Shown here one piece after another: positions 25,350 to 36,071 of a stretch of DNA of 64,000 nt. The stretch is taken from contig CAMYMU010000048.1 of NCBI GenBank assembly GCA_947259575.1, positions 48,136 to 112,135 on the forward strand, given 5' to 3'. A program made the position numbers and the translations under genes. The number at the start of each line of letters is the position of its first letter. Position 1 is the first letter of the stretch. Source of the DNA: an uncultured Ectothiorhodospiraceae bacterium. GTDB taxonomy: Bacteria > Pseudomonadota > Gammaproteobacteria > UBA6429 > Thiohalophilaceae. A model generated the notes under the pieces. That model saw only the letters and a program-made list of their open reading frames with translations. It was not told the DNA's origin and searched no databases.

Positions 25350-27680
25350 TTATTCCTTACCAAGTACTTCAAAGCGACGTGTAATCCGATATCCCGTACT
25401 ATCGACCAGGGTCAGGGTGTGTTTACCCGGTGCAATGTTTAATGCCAGGTTATGAAACTTTTCGGTCGTGCCTAAATACTTTTCATCCAGATGCCAGAAC
25501 AAAGTTGAATCGCTATTACTATGCACTGCCTCGAATACCGTCCGGCTCTTTTGTTTGCCTAGATCCATCGGGATATAGATCCGTGTACCCGGCAAGGGAT
25601 AAAGGATATCAATCGGTCCATGTTGCTTATTATCGGCAAGGTGACTGCGACAATCTGGGCGTAGTGCCGGTAAGGGACGATAGCGGGAATGACTACGTTG
25701 ATAATAAAATGCCTGTCCTGGTGGTAACTCAAACCAGCTAACATGTTTCATATTACTAACGGATTCACAACGGCCATTCACTCGCCATTGCTTATTTTTA
25801 TCCAGGTGAACAAAACGATGGTGTGGTGTGGACTTTTGGAAATGACTCTCCCGTGGGATCCAGACCTTCTTGGTTTCACAGTTAGCACCACTGAGGTAGC
25901 CATTCTGCTTACAGATATTAACCGGTTTCATCAGATGCAAAGGTTTTACAAACCAACGCTCGGGTTTTTCAAGCTTATTAAAGATATCAAACATGATTGG
26001 CGCCGCACTCTTCACACCGGTTAGTCCAGCACGACCTTCACCGCTGGCATTGCCAACCCAGACTGCAACGGTATATTTTGTATCGCTGCCTATCGCCCAG
26101 GCATCACGTAAACCAAAACTGGTGCCGGTCTTCCAGGCGACCTTGCGGCTACTATTAAACTCCCGCCAGTAACTCTCCTGACCTGGTCGACTCACGGCTA
26201 ACAGGGCATCGAGTGTCATCCAAGCCGTGGCCGGACTGATCTGATTGATTCGGTTAGTAGCGGTTGATGCAGCAGTATCAACTTTAATTGCTCTATAACG
26301 TGCATCGATCTGATAACGGTCCTGCTTAGCAGTATGTGCAAGGTTGGCGTAAATCGAGGCCATGTCCCAAAGCGTTGCCTCTGAACCACCAAGAATCAAG
26401 GTCAGACCATAATCATCGGCTGGGCGACTTAACGTTGTCATACCCGCCTGTTGTAAATAAGAATAAAAACGTGAGACGCCGTGCTGACGTAACATGCGCA
26501 CCGCGGGCACATTTAAGGAACGCGCCAATGCCTGCTTGGCTGGTACCGCCCCTCGATAGAGGCGATCATAGTTCTCTGGCATATAACCTGCGTACTGCGT
26601 GGGTAGATCTGCAACCAGGGTATCCGGTAGCAATTCACCGGTCTGGATCATGCGTGCAAACAATAAGGGCTTGAGGATACTACCGGTACTTCGCGCACGG
26701 TGTACGATATCAACGGCATGACCACGCTCGAGTTGATTACTGTATTTACTATTACCCACATAGGCCATCACCTCAAAGGTCTCGTTATCGATCACCAATG
26801 CAGCCAGGTTATGCACATCCTGTAATTCAAGATCTTTTGCATGTTGTTTAGTGACCTGTTCAACATTTTTCTGAGTCTTCGCATCGACAGTAGTTTGCAG
26901 ACGGGGTGAAACATGGGCCTGCATCATGCTCGCAAGTAAGTGTGGGGCATATTGCGGTAGTGGTTTGGGTTTTTGTGGTAAGGGCTCAAGTATGGCCAGC
27001 TTCAGCTCAATCTCATTGATGACCTCATGTTCATGTAATATTGTTAACAGGCGATCTCGTTTCTTTTTTAAGGCCGCGCGGTTCTTCCCCGGGTGAATCA
27101 ACGCGGGGCTATTCGGTAATACCGCCAGGGTTGCACTCTCTGCCCAGGAAAGTTGTTCCGGTGTGCGACCAAAGTAACGCCAGCTTGCTGCCTCAAGTCC
27201 GATCACGTTACCACCATAAGGCGCGTTCGAGGCATGCAAGGCCAGGATCTCATCTTTGCTGTAATCGATCTCTAGTCGTGTTGCAGCAATGACTTCTTTT
27301 AATTTTTCATAAACCGTTCGCGGTGGATTGTTTTTTGCCAGGCGAATCACCTGCATCGTGATAGTGCTACCACCACTGACTATCTTGCCTCTGGTGATAT
27401 TTAAATACATGGCCCGTAGCATCGCCGCAGGATCAACCCCCGGGTGATAATAAAAACGCTTGTCTTCAAAATGAAGAATCGCCTTTTCATATTTTTCAGG
27501 GACCTTCTGGATGTTAGGGAAACGCCATTGCTCATCTTTGGCGATATGCGCCGCCAATAATTGATTATTCCGATCCAACATGATGGTTGAAACGGGTTTG
27601 TTGAAAAGTGGATCGGGTAAGCATTGCCAGTAAAAAATACCGGCAATGACGACTGCAATAAATAAAATATGTCGTTTCAT
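25350..27680 (-). CDS. pbpC: Penicillin-binding protein 1C (glycosyltransferase/transpeptidase-like)
   Basis: The 776-residue protein has a membrane anchor (about 5-20), a GT51 glycosyltransferase domain with EDKRFYYHPGVD (72-83) and GGSTITMQ (103-110), a transpeptidase-like domain with SILK (334-337), SLN (389-391) and KTG (518-520), and the C-terminal domain typical of PBP1C. It polymerises glycan strands at the outer face of the inner membrane. The gene lies 23 bases after yfhM on the same strand, the arrangement known from E. coli, where the two are thought to act together in envelope defence or repair. All active-site motifs are intact. Confidence 0.95.
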   Translation of the reverse strand: MKRHILFIAVVIAGIFYWQCLPDPLFNKPVSTIMLDRNNQLLAAHIAKDEQWRFPNIQKVPEKYEKAILHFEDKRFYYHPGVDPAAMLRAMYLNITRGKIVSGGSTITMQVIRLAKNNPPRTVYEKLKEVIAATRLEIDYSKDEILALHASNAPYGGNVIGLEAASWRYFGRTPEQLSWAESATLAVLPNSPALIHPGKNRAALKKKRDRLLTILHEHEVINEIELKLAILEPLPQKPKPLPQYAPHLLASMMQAHVSPRLQTTVDAKTQKNVEQVTKQHAKDLELQDVHNLAALVIDNETFEVMAYVGNSKYSNQLERGHAVDIVHRARSTGSILKPLLFARMIQTGELLPDTLVADLPTQYAGYMPENYDRLYRGAVPAKQALARSLNVPAVRMLRQHGVSRFYSYLQQAGMTTLSRPADDYGLTLILGGSEATLWDMASIYANLAHTAKQDRYQIDARYRAIKVDTAASTATNRINQISPATAWMTLDALLAVSRPGQESYWREFNSSRKVAWKTGTSFGLRDAWAIGSDTKYTVAVWVGNASGEGRAGLTGVKSAAPIMFDIFNKLEKPERWFVKPLHLMKPVNICKQNGYLSGANCETKKVWIPRESHFQKSTPHHRFVHLDKNKQWRVNGRCESVSNMKHVSWFELPPGQAFYYQRSHSRYRPLPALRPDCRSHLADNKQHGPIDILYPLPGTRIYIPMDLGKQKSRTVFEAVHSNSDSTLFWHLDEKYLGTTEKFHNLALNIAPGKHTLTLVDSTGYRITRRFEVLGKE

Positions 27681-27703
27681 GGCTGAACTTACCCGGTTAA
27701 CAT

Positions 27704-30700
27704 TTATTTAATGACCTCAACCCACTTGCCTTTGCTGCGCGCATTCTTGGTCGCATCGTACATCGCCTCAACATGTACACCCGGCAGGTAATAACGCCCC
27801 AGGAAGGAGGCATTCAACTGGATCTTGAAGATCTTCTCTTCACCGCGTTTTAAGTTGAAGTAGGTATAAACCCGATCATCACGAATGTCCTGGAAGTCAA
27901 TCGCAGGCAAGACATCATTCTCACCTTCGGCCATGCGTGGATTATGGATTTGCCATCCTGATGGAAAGATGTGACTAAGCGCCAGTTGATCCAGTTTAAA
28001 ATCACTGTGGTTACGTACGCGCACCGTGGCGATTAAATCCGTACCTTGACGCAGGCGAGTGATGTCAACCCGGTCACCTTCCAGATCGGTATAACGCACC
28101 TGCAAGCCAATTCCGTTACGTGCACTTCTCTCTTCACCGGCACGCGGTATTCCAGCGACGGTGATGGTTCCGTAGAGGACACGATCACTGGTGTTCTTCA
28201 CGCTCACCTTGTCACCGGCATCGGGGAATCCATTCAAGGGCTGTAGGTATACGGGTTTGTCGACATTGACTGTAACCGATTGATTCTGCGCAATCGTTTG
28301 CTCAAAGCTCAGGTTACCGCCTTCCACACCTTCACCAACAAAATGTCCCATCGCAATCAAAGAGAACGCAACACTCTGTGTACTGTACCAACGCTCAGCA
28401 GATAATTGTTTCGCTATCTCATCCGCCAGAGGTCGTGCCTCATCGTAACGTTTCATCAAGGCAAGGCTTTCAAGAATGATTGCTTTGTCTCGCAAGTTTG
28501 AACCGAAGGTCACGCCAGCAACTCTATAGTCAGTAACACTCATATCCGCATTGCGCACCAGCTCATTGGCAACATCACTCAAGCCCATTTTTTGGTAGGC
28601 CGCGGCAAGTAACCAGCGTGCAGTGTTACCAAGACTACTTGACTCTCGTAAGCGGTTCATCGCGCCTAACTCGGGGCGATTCGCAACCGCCAAAGTATAG
28701 AGACGATAGGCCTGATCCAGTTCTGATCGATCTGATCCTGTCACCCAGGAGCTGGCAACTGACTTTTGATAGTTTATCCAGTTGGCCAATAACTGTGGTG
28801 ATACATAATGGCCAAGTCTGTCCGCCTCCACCAGGAAGTGACCAGCATAACTATTCGACCAGCTATTATAGAAGTTGTTACCGGGCCAATAGCTAAAGCC
28901 ACCATTCGTCTGTTGGTAGTGTTGGATCTTTTGAATCGCAATGCCAACATGTCGCTCAATCGACTTTTTCTGATCCGGCGATAACTTCATGACATTACCC
29001 AGGAACAACTGCGGGAAGATCGCAGAGGTCGTTTGCTCCAGGCAACCATGTGGATAGCGAATTAAATATTGCAATCGGCCTTCCAGATTGAGTGGTGGTA
29101 TCGCTGAAATTTCCAGGCTCACCTTATTGGTACCACCAATGCCGTGCGGTTTAACATTCGTCGACCAGGTTTCACCGGGTTTGATGACCTCGCGTGCCGT
29201 CCGTGTCGTTTGCGCATTGGCACTACGCACATCGATATAGATATCAGATTGGGTAGTGTGATCGCCGCTGGTGGCAATAAACTTCATATGTCCTTTACCC
29301 AGCTTGTCAGCAACCTTGACGTTAATGAAACCAATCTGTTCACCAGGTCCATCAAAGCGAACATTGGTGGTCGCAGAGCCTTCAATCTTGAAGTGTTCAT
29401 CTGTCTCGAGCTTGAGCTGAACATCCGAGATAGAATCATCCATCACAAACAATGACACCGGTACACGCAAGGATTCATCCGGTCCCAGCACCCGCGGCAA
29501 GGTCGCCAATAAACCAAGTGGTTGGCGAACAAAAACTGATTTATTCGCCTTACCATAAGCACCCTTGTCACCCGCGACCAACATGACGCGGACCTGGCCC
29601 AGGTATTGTGGAATATCCAGACTATGTTTGGCCTCTTTACCTTCCTCTAACTGGAATGGACCAAGGTAAGTCACCACTGGTGGGAAGCGACGTTTTTTCT
29701 TTTCAGTCTCATCTTCACCGGCATCATCATCACCACCAAGCGACAACAAACGTTCTAACTCACCCCCATAGGCACCGGTCACATCATCGAACAAGTCCCA
29801 GGTCTTCACACCTAGTGCTTCTTTCTTGTAGAAGAACTTGTGTAAATTAGGTGTCTTGAAATTGGTGAGCCCTAACAGGCCTTCATCCACCACGGCAATT
29901 GTATAGGTCATCGCCTTACCATTGCTTTCCTTCACCCCAATCTCAACTTTCGTTTCCGGTTTCCATTCTTCGGCAACTGTCAGTTGTGGTGTTAACTTGG
30001 TCTTCGGATCTTCAACCATCAATGGCGCAACACCAAACAGACGAATCGGACGGTCATTGTCTTTTTTTGCATGCGGTTGAATCAAGGTAATCGAGACATA
30101 GACATTAGGACTCATTTCCTCGGTGATCTTCACCGGGAAGGTGGTCTTGCCTTTGCTGACTTCAAGCCATTGCTGGCTGATCAGACGCGAACCATTTTCA
30201 ATGCTGACCAGGGCACGACCCGACGAAGTCTCGGGTAGTTTGATAGTCGCAGTCTCACCGACTTTATACTTTGGTTTATCAGCTGAGAAATTCAGGACAC
30301 TGGCGCCAACACCTTTTTGCTCTCTTGCCTTACCTGCCCAGGCTGGCCAGTCAATGTAAAAGACCTGTCCGGTACAATGATTACCCTGCATGTCACAGGC
30401 ACGTACCATGTAACGTCCCCACTGAGGGTATTTGATTTCAAATTCCCATTCGCCACGGCCATCTTTGGTTGAGATGGTGCTTTGTTGAATGTGCTGGTTA
30501 TAGTAAGAGCTAGCGTATTGTGCAAGGTTGTCACCCGACTGATCCCACCACCATTTCCAGTTCACTTTATATAGTGTTACTTTGACCTGACGGAGCGAAA
30601 CGGCCTCGCCTTTTGCATTCAAGCTTGCAATCTCAACCTTATGCTTAACATCGGTCAGCAACATATTTCTCGCCGCATCACCACTCGGTAATTTAATCCC

Positions 30701-33277
30701 GACGTAATTAGTGTAAGGGTGATAATCAATGCGTGTGTTATGGGTGCTAAAGGCACCACCTGATTCAAACACCCGAGTATTGAAACTCGCCGCAAGTTTA
30801 CCCGGCGGTGGTGATGACGGTTTTAGATCCGCGCTAAAGGTTCTGTTGCCCTTGTCGTCGAGCTCACCTTCAAACAACACCACACGCTCAGGATTAAAGC
30901 GCCGAGCAGGGTCATCAAAACGATAATCTTCGTTACGACTAAACTTGGTTTTCCTCGGTATCAAACGTACCGCCACTTCACTGTTTAATCCCGCTGCAAT
31001 CGCGCCGTGTAACCATTGACTAGACAAACCAATATCAAGCGGCATGTCGTGTTGGTAGAGCTCTTCAGCAGGAAACTTGAGATCGATCTTGAGTCGGTTA
31101 GGGACAACGGTTTCAACTTTGATATTCTTAACAAACTTGTTACCACCCAGGATGGCCTTCACCTTCCAGGTACCGGTCTCTGCTGCTTCTGCTGTCGTAA
31201 ACCTGAATTTGTAAAAATCACCAACCGGTTTATTATTAGTCTTACTCTCGACCAACTGACCTTTCGCGTTATACAACTCCATCGTGACTGGATGTTGATC
31301 CGGGATCTTGTCCTGCTTATCTTCAACCACAAAGGTTAGATAAATATCATCACCAGGTCGCCAGACACCTCGTTCACCATAGATTGTCCCTTTAATCCCA
31401 TCGCGAACCTTTTGTCCGCCCACATCAAAGTGACTGGTAGCCAAAGCACTACCAACACTCAGTTTAAGATAACCGACCTGCTTACCCTTACGTGCTACTA
31501 AATAGAATGGGCGGCCTGAAAGTTCTGCATTGGCAAAACCATTGGCATCGGTTTTTACACTTTGCAGTTTCTGGTTCTGAAAATTGCGCAACTCAATATC
31601 AACACCGTTAAGCGGCGCCGAAGTGCTCAGGTCTGTAGCAACAAGGTGGACATGATTACCTTCACCGCGCTTGGCAAGTAAACCAATGTTCGAGGCCATG
31701 AAATTACGCGACGCAACTGTGCTGCTGGTCTGGAACCGATAGTAGGCATCTTTACAGGGATTATCCCTATTCTCCCATTGACGATAATAGTCCTGATTAT
31801 AGTATTGCTCTGCATAGTCCCAGTTGCTTGACTGCCTGATGTCCGCCTCTTCGTAGTTGATGATTCCCTTTCGCTTCTTGACGGGTACGGCATTGTCTTC
31901 CTTGCTACAGCTATAGGTTGAGTTGCCGCGGTCAATAGCGATAGACAACTGAAACAAGGCACCAGGATGACTCTTTAATAACTCAGTCGCATCCAGGTTA
32001 AAGCGGTTCCACTTATCGCCCTGAGGAGAATCCAGCTTAATCGTCTTACGCCACAGGTAACGTCCGACTCGTTGCAGACTACTGGAGCCGCCCATCTGGT
32101 TTTCCTGCAGGAACTGGCCAATATTGTTCTCATAAATCACCATCGCGGTGACTTGTACTGAATGCACATTAACGGTCTCAAAAGGAATCGCCAGTACCTG
32201 GTTCTCCGGCAGGATCACACCCTTGCCGGCAAAACGTACCTGAGGTTTTTGACTGGTAAAGACAACACTGCGCTCAACACGCTCACCCAATTTATTGCCA
32301 TTGATACTTTTGATCGCGGCATCCAGGATCACGCTGACTTCACCGGTGATGCTGGTGCTGGGATAGACCTTCAAGATACTACCTTCGACTTCAGTTCGGA
32401 ACTGGCTCTGCGTCTGTCCCTGACTAAATTGCACCAGGCCATTTAAATTCTGTCGTGGATCGATGACATCGGTTAGCTGAACTTCAATATATTGTTGGTT
32501 GCCGCTCACCACACGTACATGTGCAACTTTAAAATCACCTTTTGCCGGGATGTCGATTGTTCTGTCACCCTTGTTAGCAACACCAATGTTGCTACCATCC
32601 CAGGCAAGAATAACTTCGGTTTTATTTTCGTCGCGCGTAATACCCGGAATAACAAAACTATGCTGACGTCCATTGGGACTGTGCTGCCAGTTAATCCCGA
32701 GCGGGCTTCCTTTGAACTCGGCACTCAGAATTTTTTCCAGTTTATCTGCTTCTTCTTTGTCTGCCGTGTTAACGATTCCGACGATTTGCAGTTTATCGTT
32801 TGCATCAAGCTGCGCATTGACGCCACGAATCGAGACTTCAAATGTCTGCTTAATGACATCCACATCGTAGACATAAGTCTTTAAGCTTTCTGGAAAACCA
32901 AGTAACTCGTGAGTATGTAAACTGAAACGGTATCGTTGTCCGGACTGCAAGGGTTTTTCCGGAATTAAAATAATTTCCCGTTGTGTATTGAATATAAGTT
33001 CGCCCTGGATGCTGGGAGAGACTTCGAGAATACCGACAGCATCGGTACCTACTTTTTCATTTGGAATGATGTCATTAACGAATCGAATCGCAATCGGTTC
33101 TGTTTTAGAAATCGTGCCGCGATTATGTGCGCTTATATATTGGGTCCAGACTGGATCGTTTTTTACCGATTCTTTTTTAGCTTGTTGATCAAGCTTGTCA
33201 CAGCCTGAAAATAATAATGCAACGATTGAAAACCCAATAAGCCATTTAGATGAAAACCTAACCTGTGTTGATATCAC
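27704..33277 (-). CDS. yfhM: Bacterial alpha-2-macroglobulin (YfhM-type lipoprotein)
   Basis: This is a very large lipoprotein of 1,857 residues. The signal ends with the lipobox LFSGC (Cys26). A chain of MG-type beta-sandwich domains follows, then a thioester site GCLEQ (Cys1412) in the alpha-helical TED domain and a C-terminal receptor-like domain. Family members trap attacking proteases covalently through the thioester in the periplasm. An Asp after the lipidated Cys (CDKLD) in E. coli favours retention in the inner membrane, next to PBP1C. The length is slightly above the usual value of about 1,650 residues. It is first in the operon with pbpC. Confidence 0.94.
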   Translation of the reverse strand: MISTQVRFSSKWLIGFSIVALLFSGCDKLDQQAKKESVKNDPVWTQYISAHNRGTISKTEPIAIRFVNDIIPNEKVGTDAVGILEVSPSIQGELIFNTQREIILIPEKPLQSGQRYRFSLHTHELLGFPESLKTYVYDVDVIKQTFEVSIRGVNAQLDANDKLQIVGIVNTADKEEADKLEKILSAEFKGSPLGINWQHSPNGRQHSFVIPGITRDENKTEVILAWDGSNIGVANKGDRTIDIPAKGDFKVAHVRVVSGNQQYIEVQLTDVIDPRQNLNGLVQFSQGQTQSQFRTEVEGSILKVYPSTSITGEVSVILDAAIKSINGNKLGERVERSVVFTSQKPQVRFAGKGVILPENQVLAIPFETVNVHSVQVTAMVIYENNIGQFLQENQMGGSSSLQRVGRYLWRKTIKLDSPQGDKWNRFNLDATELLKSHPGALFQLSIAIDRGNSTYSCSKEDNAVPVKKRKGIINYEEADIRQSSNWDYAEQYYNQDYYRQWENRDNPCKDAYYRFQTSSTVASRNFMASNIGLLAKRGEGNHVHLVATDLSTSAPLNGVDIELRNFQNQKLQSVKTDANGFANAELSGRPFYLVARKGKQVGYLKLSVGSALATSHFDVGGQKVRDGIKGTIYGERGVWRPGDDIYLTFVVEDKQDKIPDQHPVTMELYNAKGQLVESKTNNKPVGDFYKFRFTTAEAAETGTWKVKAILGGNKFVKNIKVETVVPNRLKIDLKFPAEELYQHDMPLDIGLSSQWLHGAIAAGLNSEVAVRLIPRKTKFSRNEDYRFDDPARRFNPERVVLFEGELDDKGNRTFSADLKPSSPPPGKLAASFNTRVFESGGAFSTHNTRIDYHPYTNYVGIKLPSGDAARNMLLTDVKHKVEIASLNAKGEAVSLRQVKVTLYKVNWKWWWDQSGDNLAQYASSYYNQHIQQSTISTKDGRGEWEFEIKYPQWGRYMVRACDMQGNHCTGQVFYIDWPAWAGKAREQKGVGASVLNFSADKPKYKVGETATIKLPETSSGRALVSIENGSRLISQQWLEVSKGKTTFPVKITEEMSPNVYVSITLIQPHAKKDNDRPIRLFGVAPLMVEDPKTKLTPQLTVAEEWKPETKVEIGVKESNGKAMTYTIAVVDEGLLGLTNFKTPNLHKFFYKKEALGVKTWDLFDDVTGAYGGELERLLSLGGDDDAGEDETEKKKRRFPPVVTYLGPFQLEEGKEAKHSLDIPQYLGQVRVMLVAGDKGAYGKANKSVFVRQPLGLLATLPRVLGPDESLRVPVSLFVMDDSISDVQLKLETDEHFKIEGSATTNVRFDGPGEQIGFINVKVADKLGKGHMKFIATSGDHTTQSDIYIDVRSANAQTTRTAREVIKPGETWSTNVKPHGIGGTNKVSLEISAIPPLNLEGRLQYLIRYPHGCLEQTTSAIFPQLFLGNVMKLSPDQKKSIERHVGIAIQKIQHYQQTNGGFSYWPGNNFYNSWSNSYAGHFLVEADRLGHYVSPQLLANWINYQKSVASSWVTGSDRSELDQAYRLYTLAVANRPELGAMNRLRESSSLGNTARWLLAAAYQKMGLSDVANELVRNADMSVTDYRVAGVTFGSNLRDKAIILESLALMKRYDEARPLADEIAKQLSAERWYSTQSVAFSLIAMGHFVGEGVEGGNLSFEQTIAQNQSVTVNVDKPVYLQPLNGFPDAGDKVSVKNTSDRVLYGTITVAGIPRAGEERSARNGIGLQVRYTDLEGDRVDITRLRQGTDLIATVRVRNHSDFKLDQLALSHIFPSGWQIHNPRMAEGENDVLPAIDFQDIRDDRVYTYFNLKRGEEKIFKIQLNASFLGRYYLPGVHVEAMYDATKNARSKGKWVEVIK

Positions 33278-33763
33278 GGGCTACTCCCTTGATTTTAGTT
33301 TTGTGGTATTAATGTTATAGAAGAGAAAGCTGACTGCGGCACACCGCAATAATGATGCATTAGGATGAAATCTGACGAATTATTATTGCGCTCTAATCTG
33401 AAGCCGATCCTGCCCCCTGCACTAATCTTGTAATCCTGCCTGACTATCAAAAAATAATTATTGTGTCAGGTATAAAATACTAGGATAAATATCTTTATAT
33501 TTCACTCAACTGATTGTCTTCGATCACACTATCAACAACCTCACTGACTATGATTTCGCCGTATTAACACAATAGACTCGTTGGCTTTATGAACGTCCTT
33601 TTATGGCTATTTGGGTTAGCGGCACTTAAAAGCAATAAGATAATCGTGATGTAGACCGGGTTTACCCCTGGCCGGGGTTAATTTCTCTAGAGCTTTTCAT
33701 GTAGAATGAGCGCTAAACTAAAATAACAACAATCAGCATCGAGACCTTGGCCAGCAGATAAAG
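33278..33763. other. Divergent intergenic region between yfhM and ctaA
   Basis: About 490 bases hold the promoters of two divergent genes. Only weak inverted repeats were seen, such as CCCC/GGGG around TGGCC near 33667. No RNA gene or further coding region is recognised. Confidence 0.5.
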
Positions 33764-34819
33764 ATGATCGATTTCTCTAATTCTCAACATAACGATGACC
33801 GCGCGATTGCGCTGTGGTTAATCATCATTGCCCTACTTATTTATGGGATGGTCATCCTGGGTGGCGTCACTCGTTTGACTGGCTCGGGCCTGTCTATGGT
33901 TGAATGGGAACCGATTATGGGAGTACTGCCTCCCCTGACTGAACAAGAATGGCAGGAAACGTTTGAAAAGTATAAGCAATTTCCGGAGTACCAGAAGAAA
34001 AACAAAGGAATGAACCTGGATGAATTTAAAGGTATTTTTGTCTTTGAATATTCACACCGCATGCTTGGGCGTTTCATTGGCCTGGCCTTTTTTATCCCAT
34101 TCATGTTCTTCCTGCTTAAAAAAAGGATAAGACCCCAGCTAATGCCCAAGCTGATCCTGATGTTTGTGTTGGGCGGTCTGCAAGGTTTACTCGGTTGGTA
34201 TATGGTAAAAAGTGGGCTGGTTAAAGACCCCCATGTAAGCCAGTATCGCCTCACTGCGCATTTAAGTGCAGCCATCCTTATATATGGTTACATTCTCTGG
34301 GTTGCTTGGAGCCTGCTGAATCCATCACCCGAGAACGCCTGGGTAAGAGGAATCGAGAATCTGCGCAAGTACACCAAAATTGCCGCCGCCCTGATTATTA
34401 TCATGATTGTCAGTGGCGCGCTTGTTGCCGGGACTCGTGCAGGCCTTGGTTACAACACCTTCCCACTGATGAATGGCTACTTCTTCCCGCCAGGTCTATT
34501 TGATATGTCGCCGTTTTATCTAAATTTCGTTGAAAATAAGACTACAATACAGTTTAACCACCGCATGCTTGCCTACCTTTTGATCTTGTATATTCCCTTC
34601 CTTTGGTACAAAGCCAACAAGTATGTATTAACCGCAAGAACCCGGAGCGCCTTTTATCTATTGTTTATCATCTTTGCGCTACAGATCACCCTTGGTATCA
34701 CCACCCTGCTATTTGAGGTCCCGGTTGCGCTTGGTGCTGCCCATCAGGGTGGGGCACTTCTACTGTTTACCGCTGTCCTATTTGTTATCCATGAGCTGCG
34801 TGTCGGTAAGTCACTCTAA
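33764..34819 (+). CDS. ctaA: Heme A synthase (CtaA/COX15)
   Basis: This 351-residue protein has eight predicted membrane helices and the conserved His residues of the family in FEYSHRMLGR, LTAHLS, FNHRMLAYL and AAHQGGALLL. The N-terminal GGVTRLTGSGLSMVEW signature is clear. It converts heme O to heme A for cytochrome c oxidase in the inner membrane, which indicates aerobic respiration with an aa3-type oxidase. No ctaB or cox genes are in the window. It is of the longer, proteobacterial/mitochondrial type. Confidence 0.95.
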   Translation: MIDFSNSQHNDDRAIALWLIIIALLIYGMVILGGVTRLTGSGLSMVEWEPIMGVLPPLTEQEWQETFEKYKQFPEYQKKNKGMNLDEFKGIFVFEYSHRMLGRFIGLAFFIPFMFFLLKKRIRPQLMPKLILMFVLGGLQGLLGWYMVKSGLVKDPHVSQYRLTAHLSAAILIYGYILWVAWSLLNPSPENAWVRGIENLRKYTKIAAALIIIMIVSGALVAGTRAGLGYNTFPLMNGYFFPPGLFDMSPFYLNFVENKTTIQFNHRMLAYLLILYIPFLWYKANKYVLTARTRSAFYLLFIIFALQITLGITTLLFEVPVALGAAHQGGALLLFTAVLFVIHELRVGKSL

Positions 34820-34957
34820 CTGATTGATATTTAATCATTTTAGCTTGGTACTTATCGGTACTAGTACTGTGCGAGATCAAGTTTCTACCCCTTTGAGTCA
34901 GGTACGATGCCTGCTAGTGATGGGCTATAATTGAGCAAATTGAGACGATTAGCACGA

Positions 34958-35959
34958 ATGACAACAACACCATCCAACCCGCAACAGTTACACGACAACT
35001 TCGGTCGCAATATCGAATACGTGCGCCTGTCGGTCACGGATCGCTGTGATCTACGTTGTCAGTACTGCCTTCCTAAGGGTTTTAAAGACTTCCAGGAACC
35101 CAGTGAGTGGCTCAGCTTTGATGAGATCGAACGCATTATTCAGGCCTTTGGCGAACTGGGCACCCGCCGCCTGCGTATCACTGGCGGCGAACCACTGGTA
35201 CGAGCCAATCTACCCGAGTTAGCAGGACGCCTGGCGGCACTCCCCGGCATAGAGGACCTGTCTTTGAGTACCAATGCGACCCGTTTAGCCAAACAGGCGC
35301 AGGCCCTCAAAGATGCCCGTATCTCAAGAATTAATGTCAGCCTCGACTCCCTGCAGACTGACCGCTTCAAGACCCTGACCGGCGGCAAGCTATCCAAGGT
35401 ATTAGATGGCCTGATGGCCGCAAAAGATGCCGGCTTTGCCCCCATCAAGATCAACATGGTGGTGTTAAAAGACACCAACGAAGATGAAATCGAAGACATG
35501 GTTAAGTTTTGTATTGAGCACGACTTTACCCTGCGTTTTATCGAGACCATGCCGATGGGAACCACCGGTCTCGACGCCACAAATCAATATGTGGACCTAC
35601 AAACCGTTAAGGCTAAACTGGCAGAGCAATTTGATTTAGTGCCAGGTGTAATGCCAGGCGGTGGTCCCGCCCGTTATGTACAAGTCGCTGGTACGGATTT
35701 AAGAATTGGCTTTATCACCCCCATGTCACAGCATTTTTGTGAGACCTGCAATCGCGTCCGTCTCAGCGTCGATGGCACGCTCTACATGTGCTTAGGTCAG
35801 GACGACAGTTATCCCTTACGAGAGATTCTGCGTGATGGCTGTAGTGACGACGAGCTCAAACAACACATCATCAAGGCTATCCAGCTCAAGCCTGAACGCC
35901 ACGAGTTCACTAGCAATCCGGGCAAGATCGTTCGTTTCATGTCACACACTGGCGGATAG
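34958..35959 (+). CDS. moaA: GTP 3',8-cyclase MoaA (molybdenum cofactor synthesis)
   Basis: I use the ATG at 34958; a TTG nine codons earlier is possible. The 333-residue radical-SAM protein has the N-terminal cluster site CDLRCQYC, the GGEPLVR motif and the C-terminal cluster cysteines in HFCETCNRVRL and MCLGQ. It performs the first step of molybdopterin synthesis from GTP in the cytoplasm. The cofactor is needed by SoeA in the same window. No other moa genes are adjacent. The C-terminal GG motif usual for MoaA is present as TGG. Confidence 0.95.
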   Translation: MTTTPSNPQQLHDNFGRNIEYVRLSVTDRCDLRCQYCLPKGFKDFQEPSEWLSFDEIERIIQAFGELGTRRLRITGGEPLVRANLPELAGRLAALPGIEDLSLSTNATRLAKQAQALKDARISRINVSLDSLQTDRFKTLTGGKLSKVLDGLMAAKDAGFAPIKINMVVLKDTNEDEIEDMVKFCIEHDFTLRFIETMPMGTTGLDATNQYVDLQTVKAKLAEQFDLVPGVMPGGGPARYVQVAGTDLRIGFITPMSQHFCETCNRVRLSVDGTLYMCLGQDDSYPLREILRDGCSDDELKQHIIKAIQLKPERHEFTSNPGKIVRFMSHTGG

Positions 35960-35972
35960 ACACTGGCGGATA
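35947..35972. repeat. Short tandem duplication at the end of moaA
   Basis: CACTGGCGGATA occurs at 35947-35958 and again at 35961-35972, a 14-base duplication that begins in the last moaA codons and extends past the stop. It is probably a slippage product. Confidence 0.7.
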
Positions 35973-36071
35973 TATAGCGAGCCCACCTCGATTTAATTTG
36001 AACCTCTCCACTCAGCTACGGTCTTTATGCACTGTAGCCATTTAATTTCACAACAAAATAAGAATTTAACA

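Noticed and set aside
33588..33653. Tiny 21-codon frame upstream of ctaA
   Set aside because: Too short to support without a ribosome site or conservation.
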